Shown one piece after another: positions 24,750 to 33,562 of a stretch of 64,000 bases of DNA. The stretch lies in NCBI GenBank assembly GCA_964637875.1, contig CAZWXK010000002.1, forward strand, positions 1 through 64,000, written 5' to 3'. The notes beneath the pieces are model-generated. The model was not told where the DNA came from and searched no databases. It was given only the letters and a program-made list of their open reading frames with translations. Origin of the DNA: UBA5972 sp964637875 (lineage in GTDB: Bacteria; Pseudomonadota; Alphaproteobacteria; Rhodobacterales; Rhodobacteraceae). The first letter of the stretch is position 1, and each line of letters opens with the position of its first letter. The position numbers and the translations under genes were made by a program.

Positions 24750-26371
24750 TCTGGACCCTTGTCAGGATTATCCTGTTCGTTGCCGCGGTTGCGGCCGTTA
24801 CCGTCGGTGCGTCCTATGTCATTGATGTGGGTGGCGAGGTGCGCGTGGCCATTGGCACGATCGAATTCACCCTTACGCCGCTGGCCGCGATCATCGCGAT
24901 CCTTCTGATCCTGTTGGCTGGCTGGCTGATTTTCCGCCTTGTCGGGCTGCTCATGGCGGTTGTCCGGTTTCTGAACGGGGATGAAACCGCGATCAGCCGC
25001 TATTTCGACCGCAACCGCGAACGCAAGGGATTCAACGCGCTGGCCGAGGGGCTGATGGCGCTGGCCTCGGGCGAGGGGCGTGTTGCCCTGGCCAAGGCGG
25101 CCAAGGCGGAAAAATTCCTGCGTCGGCCCGAACTGACCCTGCTGATCAGCGCCCAGGCGGCCGAGATGACAGGCGATACCAGACGCGCGCAGGAATATTA
25201 CAAGAAACTTCTGACTGATGAGAAAACCCGTTTTGTCGGGATCAGCGGCATTCTGAAACAGAAACTGGCCGAGGGCGACACGGATACCGCGCTGAAACTG
25301 GCGCAAAAGGCATTTGCATTGCGGCCCCGACATGAAAAGACGCTGGACACCCTGTTTGCCCTGCAATCGCGCAAGCATGACTGGAAAGGTGCGCGCCAGA
25401 CCCTGCAGGCCAAGCTGCGCGCCAAGGTTCTGCCAAAGGATGTTCATGCCCGGCGCGATGCAGTACTGGCGCTGGCGGATGCGCGCGAAAAGATCGAGGC
25501 AGGCGACATCGAGGCCGGGCGCATCGCGGCCCTGCAGGCCAATCGTCTGTCGCCCGACCTGATTCCCGCAGCCGTTCTGGCGGCCGAGATGCATGCGCTG
25601 AACAATGCCTCGCGCAAGGCCGTGGCGGTTCTGAAAAAGGCCTGGAGCGTGCAGCCGCATCCCGATCTGGCAGCCGCCTTTGCCGAGCTTCAGCCCGACG
25701 AAACACCGCAAGAGCGGCGCAAGCGCTTTCAACCGCTGTTGAAACTGAAACCGGACCACCCCGAGACAAGAATGCTGGAGGCCGAGCTGGCCATCGTGGC
25801 CGGGGATTTCGCGGCCGCGCGCAAGGCAATGGGCGATCTGGCCGAGACCGATCCGACCATCCGCGCCTTGACCATCATGGCCGCGATCGAGCGTGGCGAG
25901 GGGTCGCCGGACGAGGTTGTCCGTGGCTGGCTGGCCAGGGCACTCGGCGCTTCGCGCGGGCCTCAGTGGATATGTGGAAATTGCCACCACATCCATGCCG
26001 AGTGGGTCCCGATCTGCGAAAACTGCGGCGGGTTCGACACCCTTTCCTGGGAGGTTCCCCCGCCCTCGGCCGGCACCAGCGCCGGGACCACGGACATGCT
26101 GCCGCTGATTGTCGGAGCAATCGAGGACAAGACCGACAAAGTCGTCGAAGATGTGGAATCGACCCCGGAATCGGTAGCTGAATCGATAGCTGAATCGGTG
26201 GCTGAATCGGCGACCGAATCGCGGCCCGCCGAGATTGCCGAGGTCATCGACGAATCCCCCGACAGACCCGTGGTCCACGGTGACGGGATCATTGCCGAAC
26301 AATCCGAAGATCTTGACGGAATCCTTGGCGATCCGCATGTGGTTCCCGAGGCGCAGGATCGGAAATCGTGA
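24746..26371 (+). CDS. HemY-type TPR protein with C-terminal zinc-ribbon-like motif
   Basis: A 541-residue protein with two N-terminal membrane segments (IILFVAAVAAVTVGASYVI and the long AIIAILLILLAGW stretch) followed by TPR-like repeats. This is the HemY_N design linked to haem synthesis but of unknown activity. After the repeats comes ICGNC...ICENCGG, two CxxC pairs that look like a zinc ribbon, and then an acidic tail with a 12-base DNA repeat. The zinc-ribbon motif resembles those seen on LapB-like proteins. It overlaps the Mic60-like gene by four bases. Confidence 0.85.
   Translation: MIWTLVRIILFVAAVAAVTVGASYVIDVGGEVRVAIGTIEFTLTPLAAIIAILLILLAGWLIFRLVGLLMAVVRFLNGDETAISRYFDRNRERKGFNALAEGLMALASGEGRVALAKAAKAEKFLRRPELTLLISAQAAEMTGDTRRAQEYYKKLLTDEKTRFVGISGILKQKLAEGDTDTALKLAQKAFALRPRHEKTLDTLFALQSRKHDWKGARQTLQAKLRAKVLPKDVHARRDAVLALADAREKIEAGDIEAGRIAALQANRLSPDLIPAAVLAAEMHALNNASRKAVAVLKKAWSVQPHPDLAAAFAELQPDETPQERRKRFQPLLKLKPDHPETRMLEAELAIVAGDFAAARKAMGDLAETDPTIRALTIMAAIERGEGSPDEVVRGWLARALGASRGPQWICGNCHHIHAEWVPICENCGGFDTLSWEVPPPSAGTSAGTTDMLPLIVGAIEDKTDKVVEDVESTPESVAESIAESVAESATESRPAEIAEVIDESPDRPVVHGDGIIAEQSEDLDGILGDPHVVPEAQDRKS
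26168..26221 (+). repeat. 12-base tandem repeat inside hemY
   Basis: Four and a half copies of a 12-base unit (GAATCGGTAGCT and variants) encode ESVA/ESIA/ESVA/ESAT in the acidic C-terminal tail. Units are exactly 12 bases apart. The number of copies could vary between strains without breaking the frame. Confidence 0.8.
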
Positions 26372-26419
26372 TTTTTTGGGCTACCGCTCGGCGGGTTTCC
26401 TTGCTATCTAGCGCCCCGT

Positions 26420-26495
26420 GCCGGTGTAGCTCAGCTGGTAGAGCACGTCATTCGTAATGATGGGGTCGTAGGTTCGAGTCCTATCACCGGCACCA
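26420..26495 (+). tRNA. tRNA-Thr (anticodon CGT)
   Basis: A 76-base cloverleaf starting GCCGGTG, with D-arm GCTCAGCTGGTAGAGC, the anticodon loop TTCGTAA (CGT, reading ACG) and a GTTCGAGTC T-arm, ending in an encoded CCA. The 7-bp acceptor stem is complete. Confidence 0.96.
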
Positions 26496-26588
26496 CTGCT
26501 GCGTCTCGTGGCTCGACGGACAACGTGCCGGTCACGCCATCAGGCCCTGATCCGGTGGCAGCAGCCGAAGGGAAAGGGATGGACAGGC

Positions 26589-27287
26589 ATGAGTGATTTC
26601 GTTTTCTCTCCGCCACCACCACCCAGTGTTGCCGTCAGCGGCAGCAAGGCCCGCCTGCCTGTGCGACGGATATTTTGCGTCGGGCGCAACTATGCGGCGC
26701 ATGCCCGTGAAATGGGGCGCGATCCCGATCGCGAGCCGCCTTTCTTTTTCACCAAGCCCGCGGATTGCGTTGTCGATGATGGCGCCACCATCCCCTATCC
26801 GCCGCTGACCGAAAACCTGCATCACGAAGGCGAGCTGGTCGTTGCCATCGGTATCGGCGGCGACAACATCGGCAGCGATGACGCGCTTTCCCATGTCTGG
26901 GGCTATGCCATCGGCAACGATCTGACCAGGCGCGACCTGCAGCTTGCCGCCCGGGAACTGGGGCGTCCCTGGGATTGGGGCAAGGCCTTTGACAATTCGG
27001 CAATCTGCGGCCCGGTCCATCCGCATCGCCAGACCGGCCACATGGCGCAAGGGGCCATTCGCACGCGGGTCAACGGGGAAATCCGGCAAGAGGCCGATCT
27101 GTCCGACATGATATGGTCCGTCCCCGAGGTCATCGCGATTCTTTCCACGGCGATTTCCCTGCGTCCGGGGGATCTGATCTATACCGGCACGCCGGCAGGG
27201 GTCGGGCCGCTGGTGGCGGGAGACCGGTGCGAGGTCGAAATCGAGGGCCTTGGCACCCTCACCACCACCCTGGCACCACGCAGCTGA
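26589..27287 (+). CDS. Fumarylacetoacetate hydrolase family protein
   Basis: A 232-residue FAH-fold protein. The signature reads FCVGRNYAAHAREMG, then FFFTKP, and the metal site HHEGELVV (with His and Glu), GYAIGNDLTRRDLQ, and DLIYTGTPAGVGP near the end. It could be a fumarylpyruvate or acylpyruvate hydrolase; the substrate is not fixed by sequence. The ATG at 26589 has GGA-rich sequence before it and gives the family's usual length. It sits between tRNA-Thr and puuD. Confidence 0.87.
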   Translation: MSDFVFSPPPPPSVAVSGSKARLPVRRIFCVGRNYAAHAREMGRDPDREPPFFFTKPADCVVDDGATIPYPPLTENLHHEGELVVAIGIGGDNIGSDDALSHVWGYAIGNDLTRRDLQLAARELGRPWDWGKAFDNSAICGPVHPHRQTGHMAQGAIRTRVNGEIRQEADLSDMIWSVPEVIAILSTAISLRPGDLIYTGTPAGVGPLVAGDRCEVEIEGLGTLTTTLAPRS

Positions 27288-27423
27288 GCGCATCGGTCTG
27301 GGATCGCGCGGCGCAGGGCTCCGGGGGTGGTCCCGGCCGTCAACACCTCGTGATCCCTGGTCGGCCCCTGCACCAGGGGTCGCCGGGCGGAAACGGGCTG
27401 CGGCAGCAGATTGCGCCACGCCC

Positions 27424-27452
27424 TTGTCAAGGCCGCGGACGCGCTGTTTACT
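27424..27452 (+). promoter_or_regulatory. Possible sigma70 promoter of puuD
   Basis: TTGTCA (27424-27429), 17 bases, then TTTACT (27447-27452), about 56 bases before the puuD start. A CCCCTG/CAGGGG hairpin lies at 27365-27379 upstream. The -10 matches four of six consensus positions, so this is tentative. Confidence 0.35.
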
Positions 27453-27508
27453 GGCGGGCGTGCCGGCAGGGCGACAGCTTTCCGGCCTGAAACAGATCGG
27501 GGAAACAG

Positions 27509-28747
27509 ATGGATAGCTATCTTTACGAGGTGATCCTGACATGGCTGGAATTCGCCGTGCGCTGGACTCATGTCATTACGGCGATCGCCTGGATCGGCTC
27601 GTCCTTCTATTTCATCGCGCTCGATCTGGGGCTGCGGCAACGACAGGGCCTCCCCGACGGCGTTCAGGGTGAAGAATGGCAGGTTCACGGAGGCGGGTTC
27701 TACAATATCCGCAAATACATGGTCGCCCCGGCTGAACTGCCCGAACATCTGATCTGGTTCAAATGGGAAAGCTATTTTACCTGGCTCAGCGGGTTTGCCA
27801 TGCTGTCGCTGGTCTATTATGCGCGCGGTGATCTGTTTCTTGTCGATCCCCGCGTGATGGAGCTGAGCCTGGTACAGGCAATCGGCATCTCGCTGGCAAG
27901 CCTGGCATTCGGCTGGATCATCTACGACCTGATATGCAAGAGCCGTCTTGGAAATGACAACACCCGGCTGATGCTGTTTCTGTATGTTCTGCTGGTCGTC
28001 ATGGCCTGGGGGTATGCTCAGGTCTTTTCGGGGCGGGCGGCCTTGCTGCATCTGGGGGCGTTCACCGCCACGATCATGACGGCGAACGTGTTCTTCATCA
28101 TCATCCCGAATCAGAAGATCGTGGTCGCCGACCTCAAGGCCGGGCGCACACCCGACCCGAAATATGGCCGCATCGCAAAGCAGCGCTCGACCCACAACAA
28201 CTATCTGACACTGCCGGTCATCTTTCTGATGTTGTCGAACCATTACCCGCTGGCCTTTGCGACCAGATACAACTGGGTCATTGCCAGCCTGGTTTTCCTG
28301 ATGGGGGTCGTGATCCGGCACTATTTCAATACGCGCCATGCCGGCAAGGGGCGCCCGAACTGGACGTGGGGTGCCGCAGCGGCGATCTTTGCGGCCATCA
28401 TCTGGCTTTCCACCCAGCCCACCATCTATACGGCACGGGTCCGTGCCGACGGCACGTTGCCGCCGCTGGCCGAAAAGATGGCTGCGTCCTCGTTGTTCCC
28501 CGAGGTTGTCGATGTGGTGACGTCGCGTTGCTCGATGTGTCATTCCAGCGCGCCGGCCTGGCCGGGCCTTGTCGCTCCGCCCCGTGGTGTAACCCTTGAA
28601 ACCGAAACCGAAATCGCGCTGATGGCGCCGCAGATATATCTCCAGGCCGGGCGCAGCAATGCCATGCCGCCCGCCAATGTTTCGGGCATCGAACAGGCCG
28701 AACGCAATCTGATCGCGGCATGGTTCGAAAAGGCCTCGGCAAACTGA
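27509..28747 (+). CDS. puuD: Membrane urate hydroxylase (PuuD) with cytochrome c tail
   Basis: A 412-residue membrane enzyme that oxidises urate to 5-hydroxyisourate. It opens with FAVRWTHVITAIAWIGSSFYF, has several more transmembrane segments, and ends in a cytochrome c domain with haem site CSMCH (residues 341-345). The soluble tail should pass electrons to the respiratory chain. In alphaproteobacteria this type replaces soluble uricase. No other purine genes adjoin it here. GGGGAAACAG precedes the ATG. Confidence 0.92.
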   Translation: MDSYLYEVILTWLEFAVRWTHVITAIAWIGSSFYFIALDLGLRQRQGLPDGVQGEEWQVHGGGFYNIRKYMVAPAELPEHLIWFKWESYFTWLSGFAMLSLVYYARGDLFLVDPRVMELSLVQAIGISLASLAFGWIIYDLICKSRLGNDNTRLMLFLYVLLVVMAWGYAQVFSGRAALLHLGAFTATIMTANVFFIIIPNQKIVVADLKAGRTPDPKYGRIAKQRSTHNNYLTLPVIFLMLSNHYPLAFATRYNWVIASLVFLMGVVIRHYFNTRHAGKGRPNWTWGAAAAIFAAIIWLSTQPTIYTARVRADGTLPPLAEKMAASSLFPEVVDVVTSRCSMCHSSAPAWPGLVAPPRGVTLETETEIALMAPQIYLQAGRSNAMPPANVSGIEQAERNLIAAWFEKASAN

Positions 28748-28837
28748 CGGAAACGGTTCGACCGCAGGCATCAACGCGCGGTTCATCTTTATCCCTTATC
28801 CCCGATCATGGAGTGGACGACATGTCGGGGACCGGGG

Positions 28838-29686
28838 ATGAGCGAATCCAGCACAAACGCGCCTATCATCATCAAGCGCAAGAAGGCGGTCGTCGAAGGC
28901 GGCCATCACGGCGGGGCGTGGAAGGTGGCCTATGCGGATTTCGTTACCGCGATGATGGCCTTTTTCCTGCTCATGTGGCTGTTGAACGCGACAACGGAAA
29001 AACAGCGCAAGGGAATCGCCGACTATTTCAATCCATCGATTCCGCTCAGCCGCATTTCAGGGGGCGGCAACGGCATGTTCAAGGGCGACAGCGTGTTTTC
29101 CACGCGCGACCTGACCCGGGATGGCACCGGCGGCGAAAGGCGCCTGTCCAGCCCGGCGAAACAAAGCGGCCGCGAATCGCGGGCGCGAAAGAAGGGCCGA
29201 AACAGGGCCGAAAATGCGGCCCTGAAGGCAATCGAATCGAGGCTCAAGGGCAATAGCGGCGAAAGTGATGTGGCCAACCGGCTGTTGCGCCATATCCGCA
29301 CACGCGTCACCGACGAGGGCCTGATCATAGAACTGTTCGACCTGCCCGATGCACCGCTGTTCCAGCGCGGGAGTGCCAGCCCGACCAGGTTGCTGGAGGA
29401 ATTGGTGCGCATGATCTCGGACGTCATTCGTTCCACTGGAAACAAGATCGCGATCGGCGGCTTTACCAGGTCATACCCCATTGTTTTGAAAAAAAACCCC
29501 TCGTGGGATCTGTCGGCGCAGCGGGCTCAGGAACTGCGCCGCATGATGGCGGGCGCGGGTACGAATCCAACCCGTTTCCGGCGTGTGACGGGCTGGGCGG
29601 ACAGAAAGCCGGCCAATCCCAACCTGATGTCCGTGCGCAATAATCGGGTCGAGATCATCCTGCTCAGGCAGCTGTCCTCCGGCTGA
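28838..29686 (+). CDS. motB: Flagellar stator protein MotB
   Basis: A 282-residue stator subunit with one transmembrane helix whose WKVAYADFVTAMMAFFLLMWL carries the proton-binding Asp, followed by a periplasmic OmpA-like domain that anchors the stator to peptidoglycan (RVTGWADRKP, RNNRVEIIL). The start at 28838 (MSESS) is preferred over the upstream Met. It starts the plus-strand flagellar run ahead of flgE, while motA lies 11 kb further on. Confidence 0.95.
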   Translation: MSESSTNAPIIIKRKKAVVEGGHHGGAWKVAYADFVTAMMAFFLLMWLLNATTEKQRKGIADYFNPSIPLSRISGGGNGMFKGDSVFSTRDLTRDGTGGERRLSSPAKQSGRESRARKKGRNRAENAALKAIESRLKGNSGESDVANRLLRHIRTRVTDEGLIIELFDLPDAPLFQRGSASPTRLLEELVRMISDVIRSTGNKIAIGGFTRSYPIVLKKNPSWDLSAQRAQELRRMMAGAGTNPTRFRRVTGWADRKPANPNLMSVRNNRVEIILLRQLSSG

Positions 29687-29705
29687 GGTCAGGAAAAGGA
29701 TTACA

Positions 29706-29722
29706 TTAGGGGGTTTTTAAAC
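29706..29722. promoter_or_regulatory. CtrA-like box upstream of flgE
   Basis: TTAG (29706-29709), seven bases, TTAA (29717-29720), then AC; one mismatch to TTAA-N7-TTAA. It precedes flgE by about 50 bases. CtrA boxes of this layout control flagellar genes in alphaproteobacteria. Confidence 0.6.
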
Positions 29723-29738
29723 CATGTCGCCCATGGTT
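29720..29738. promoter_or_regulatory. Inverted repeat before flgE
   Basis: AACCATG (29720-29726), five bases, CATGGTT (29732-29738), a perfect 7-bp inverted repeat that begins inside the CtrA-like box, followed by CGAAAAAAG. It may be an operator or an RNA hairpin in the flgE leader. Confidence 0.4.
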
Positions 29739-29769
29739 CGAAAAAAGTGATCCAGCGAAAAGGCGCGAC

Positions 29770-31071
29770 ATGACGATATCATCCTCTCTGAACGCGGGCG
29801 TTTCCGGCCTCAATGTGAACAGTTCGAGACTGGCCACGATTTCGGACAACATCGCCAATTCGGCGACTTTCGGATACAAGCGGATGACAGCCGATTTTCA
29901 GTCGATGGTCCTCAACGGTGGCGGCGGATCCTATTCCGCGGGCGGTGTGCGGGTAAGCACGCGTCGCGAAATCGACAGGCCTGGCCCCCTGATCACGACG
30001 GACAACCCGACGGATCTGGCGGTGTCGGGGCGGGGAATGATCCCGGTCACGCCGGTTTCGGCCATCGGCGGATCGTCCGGCACCCTGCCGACGATGCTGG
30101 TAACGACGGGATCCTTCCGACCCGACGAAAACGGAATCCTGCGCACCGAAAGCGGGCTTGCCCTCATGGGGTGGCCTGCGAACCCGGATGGCTCGATTCC
30201 AAATTTCCCGAACGATACCTTTACCGGCCTTCAGCCCGTACATGTCGAACAGAACCAGTTTGCGGGTGATCCGACGACCTCGGTTTCCCTCGGCGTCAAC
30301 CTGCCCGCGACCGAGACGAGGGCTGGTGCAGCGGGAACTCCGCGCGATCTGTCGGTCGAATATTTCGACAATCTGGGAACCTCCCAAACCCTCAAGATCA
30401 CCTTTACCCCGGTCGTCCCGGCCACGGGCGAGTCGAACCAGTGGAACATGGTCGTGCAGGATATGGCCACGGGGGGTACCACCGTCGGGGAATACGATAT
30501 CACCTTTGACAATTCGCGTACGCTCGGCGGGACCATCGCGTCGGTAACTACGGTTTCCGGCGGCGGGTATGATTCGGCAACCGGCAAGATTCCCCTGTCG
30601 TTGGCCGGTGGGGTGGTCAACCTGGATATCGGCGCCCCCGGTACGCGGGGCGGCCTGAGCCAGCTGTCTGGCAGTTTCGCGCCGGTTTCCATCGTCAAGG
30701 ATGGATCGCCAGTGGGAAACCTGGCTTCGGTGGAAATCGATGCCAAGGGGAATGTGAACGCAATCTATGATGCGGGTTTCAGTCGGCGCATCTACCGCAT
30801 TCCACTGGTTGACGTTCCCAACCCGAACGGCCTGATTTCCGGGGACAACCAGACCTATCAGACATCACCAGAGAGTGGCGCGTTTTTTCTCTGGCAGGCA
30901 GGTGATGGACCGGTTGGTGAGATGGTCGCCTTCGCACGCGAGGAATCCACCACCGACATCGCCGGCGAACTGACCCAGCTGATCCAGACCCAGAGGGCCT
31001 ATTCCTCGAATGCCAAGATCATTCAGACGGTCGATCAGATGTTGCAGGAAACGACCAATATCAAACGCTAG
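29770..31071 (+). CDS. flgE: Flagellar hook protein FlgE
   Basis: A 433-residue hook subunit. The N-terminal D0 segment SLNAGVSGLNVNSSRLATISDNIANSATFGYKR-type and the C-terminal QLIQTQRAYSSNAKIIQ with VDQMLQETTNI are the axial-protein heptad motifs. It is assembled outside the membrane by the type III export gate. Spacing to flgK is 18 bases. Confidence 0.95.
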   Translation: MTISSSLNAGVSGLNVNSSRLATISDNIANSATFGYKRMTADFQSMVLNGGGGSYSAGGVRVSTRREIDRPGPLITTDNPTDLAVSGRGMIPVTPVSAIGGSSGTLPTMLVTTGSFRPDENGILRTESGLALMGWPANPDGSIPNFPNDTFTGLQPVHVEQNQFAGDPTTSVSLGVNLPATETRAGAAGTPRDLSVEYFDNLGTSQTLKITFTPVVPATGESNQWNMVVQDMATGGTTVGEYDITFDNSRTLGGTIASVTTVSGGGYDSATGKIPLSLAGGVVNLDIGAPGTRGGLSQLSGSFAPVSIVKDGSPVGNLASVEIDAKGNVNAIYDAGFSRRIYRIPLVDVPNPNGLISGDNQTYQTSPESGAFFLWQAGDGPVGEMVAFAREESTTDIAGELTQLIQTQRAYSSNAKIIQTVDQMLQETTNIKR

Positions 31072-31089
31072 CATGGACCGCCCCGAAAA

Positions 31090-32547
31090 ATGAGCACGCT
31101 CGGTTCTCTCCTCAACGCATATTCCGGACTCAAGGTTGCCGCGCGCTCTGCCGAGGTGATTTCTCAAAACGTGGCCAACGCCATGACGGATGGCTATGGT
31201 CGCCGCGAGGTCGAGCTCGTCTCGACATTGGCGGGCCGGCAGGCGAGCGGTGTTGCCATTGCCGCGATAACCCGCCAGGTCGATTCGACAACCATGGCAA
31301 GCCGCCGCCTCGCCCAGGCCGAGACCGCCGGGCACAAGGTTCGCACCGAGATCCTGTCACGTCTGGAAACGGAATTCGGCCGTCCCGGCAAAGGGGACTC
31401 TTTCTCTGCTCTCACCGTCGCCCTCGAATCAGCCCTTGTTGCGGCACAGAGCCGCCCCGAATCGCAACCGCGGCAGAACAAGGTGGTCTTTGTCGCACGT
31501 GACCTTGTCGATCGCCTCAACCGGACGGCCCGGGTTGTACAGGACATGCGGATGCAGGCAGATGCCGAGATTTCCCGTCAGGTCGATCTCTTGAACGGTA
31601 ATCTGCGCAGGATTTCCCGTCTCAACCGCGATATCCGCGTCGAAAAATCGGCCCACCGGCAAATCACCGGCCTCCAGGACGAGCGCCAGCGATTGATCGA
31701 CCAGATCGCCGACATCATCCCTATCAAGACCTATATGCGGGAAAAGGGGCAGCTGGCCATTTCGACACCCGGAGGGGCGATTCTCCTCGACGGGTTGCCC
31801 GCCACGTTCGAATTCACGAAATCAGGGGTGATTACCGCCCGGATGAGCCTGGAGTCCGGCGCGCTCTCGGGTCTGCAACTCAACGGCAGACAGATTCCAG
31901 TAGGGGGTGGTGCCGGCCCCCTGGAAGGTGGATCTCTTGCCGCGTGGTTCGAGATTCGCGACAGGATTGCGCCCGAGGCATCAACCCGACTTGATGCGTT
32001 CGCGCGAAACCTGGTCGAGCGGTTCCAGGATCCTGCTGTAGATACAACCCTAGGCGCCGGCGATCCAGGTCTGTTCACCGATGCCGGCACGGCGTTCGAT
32101 CCTGCCAACGAAACTGGTCTTGCCGGTCGGATAGCGCTCAATACGGCGGTCGATCCGGCAAAGGGGGGTGCACTGTGGCGCGTGCGCGACGGATTGGCCG
32201 CGACAACCCCGGGAGACAGCGGCAATGGCAGGCTGATGGACCGCCTGGTTGGCGCCTTGCGTGCGCGGATCCAGCCGACCTCGGGGAACCTGCCGCCCGA
32301 GCCGATGTCGCTCGCCGAAATAGCTGACAATATCTCGGGCCAGATCGCCACAAGTCGCCTGAATTCGCAGGCCAAGGGAGCCTATGCCGGATCACGGCTG
32401 GATGAGCTGCGCCGAAACGAACGATCTGCCGGTGTCGATACCGATCAGGAGATGCAGAAACTGATGCTTGTGGAAAAGGCATACGCCGCAAACGCCAAGG
32501 TCGTCTCGACAATTGACGCCATGTTGAAAACGCTGATGGAGATCTGA
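31090..32547 (+). CDS. flgK: Hook-associated protein 1 FlgK
   Basis: A 485-residue hook-filament junction protein. The N-terminus ALNAYSGLKVAARSAEVISQNVANAMTDGYGRREV-like and the C-terminal ERSAGVDTDQEMQKLM with YAANAKVVSTIDAML are HAP1 motifs. It links hook and filament. flgL follows after one base. Confidence 0.93.
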   Translation: MSTLGSLLNAYSGLKVAARSAEVISQNVANAMTDGYGRREVELVSTLAGRQASGVAIAAITRQVDSTTMASRRLAQAETAGHKVRTEILSRLETEFGRPGKGDSFSALTVALESALVAAQSRPESQPRQNKVVFVARDLVDRLNRTARVVQDMRMQADAEISRQVDLLNGNLRRISRLNRDIRVEKSAHRQITGLQDERQRLIDQIADIIPIKTYMREKGQLAISTPGGAILLDGLPATFEFTKSGVITARMSLESGALSGLQLNGRQIPVGGGAGPLEGGSLAAWFEIRDRIAPEASTRLDAFARNLVERFQDPAVDTTLGAGDPGLFTDAGTAFDPANETGLAGRIALNTAVDPAKGGALWRVRDGLAATTPGDSGNGRLMDRLVGALRARIQPTSGNLPPEPMSLAEIADNISGQIATSRLNSQAKGAYAGSRLDELRRNERSAGVDTDQEMQKLMLVEKAYAANAKVVSTIDAMLKTLMEI

Positions 32548-32548
32548 G

Positions 32549-33562
32549 ATGAGCTTTTCTTCCATTGGCGATCTATCTTCAAGCCTCGCGTTGCGGGCAA
32601 TCAACAATGACCTGAAGGTCAGGCAGGCGCGTCTCTCATCCGAGCTTGCCAGCGGCCGGGTGTCGGATTTGGCCGCCCAGAGTGGTGGTGACTTTGGCCC
32701 CCTTGGCGCTTCCGAGCGCTGGCTTGCGATGGCCGAGACATATCGCTTTACCGCGCAGGAGATCGCCTTGCGCGGGCAGGCATTGCAAGCGGCACTTGAG
32801 GTTGTCGGAAATCAGGTCGGGGAGGTTGCGGGACAGGTCTTGACCGCTGGCAAATCAGGCCTCCGTCCCCAGATCGATCTGGCCGGAAAGGCCGCCCTTG
32901 CCGGGTTCGCGAGTGTTGTCAGTGCACTGAATACACGGCTGGAGGGGCGCAGTCTCTTCGCAGGCGACGCAACGCGAGATAACGCCGTGATCCCGGCCCG
33001 AGCCATTCTTGATGACCTGCAGTCACGTGTTTCCGGCGCGATGGACAAGGGGCAGGTGGAACAGATCGTCAAGTCATATTTTCAGGACCCTGCGGGTGGT
33101 TTCGAGGCGACCGGTTATCAAGGCTCACCACTTGCCGGAGGGCAGACCCGTATCTCGGAAAACACTGTCGTCAGCTTTGATGTGACCGCCCTCAGCCCGG
33201 AGATACGCGATGCACTTGAAGGCCTTGCCCTTGCGTCACTCACAACAAGGGATGTTCCCGCACTGAACTCACTGACCGCGCGCAGGGACGTCTTGCTGCA
33301 ATCGTCGAACATTCTACTGAAAGCAGGCGACGGAATTACGGCAAGGCGCGCTGAGATCGGGACGGTTCAGGCCAGGATCGATGTTGTGCAGGCGCGTAAT
33401 GCGGCGCGCAAGACAGCTGTCGAAACCGCGCGAAATGCACTGCTTTCCGCAGATCCATACGAGACAGCAACACGCCTCCAAGGGATCGAGAACAATCTTC
33501 AGGCGTTGTATCTGGTTACTTCGCGCCTGTCGCGGATGTCATTGGTCAGGTTCCTGAGATGA
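32549..33562 (+). CDS. flgL: Hook-associated protein 3 FlgL
   Basis: A 337-residue junction protein between FlgK and flagellin. Flagellin-like ends are seen: SLALRAINNDLKVRQARLSSELASG-type at the N-terminus and TATRLQGIENNLQALYLVTSRLSRMSL at the C-terminus. The ATG begins one base after the flgK stop and the gene overlaps flgI by four bases (ATGA). Confidence 0.9.
   Translation: MSFSSIGDLSSSLALRAINNDLKVRQARLSSELASGRVSDLAAQSGGDFGPLGASERWLAMAETYRFTAQEIALRGQALQAALEVVGNQVGEVAGQVLTAGKSGLRPQIDLAGKAALAGFASVVSALNTRLEGRSLFAGDATRDNAVIPARAILDDLQSRVSGAMDKGQVEQIVKSYFQDPAGGFEATGYQGSPLAGGQTRISENTVVSFDVTALSPEIRDALEGLALASLTTRDVPALNSLTARRDVLLQSSNILLKAGDGITARRAEIGTVQARIDVVQARNAARKTAVETARNALLSADPYETATRLQGIENNLQALYLVTSRLSRMSLVRFLR

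Noticed and set aside
26168..26221. Tandem repeat as CRISPR or regulatory array
   Set aside because: The units are adjacent, 12 bases long, in frame and encode a low-complexity tail; no spacers.
24686..26338. Long minus-strand open frame opposite hemY
   Set aside because: Shadow of the GC-rich hemY frame; composition is unlike a real protein and no start site.
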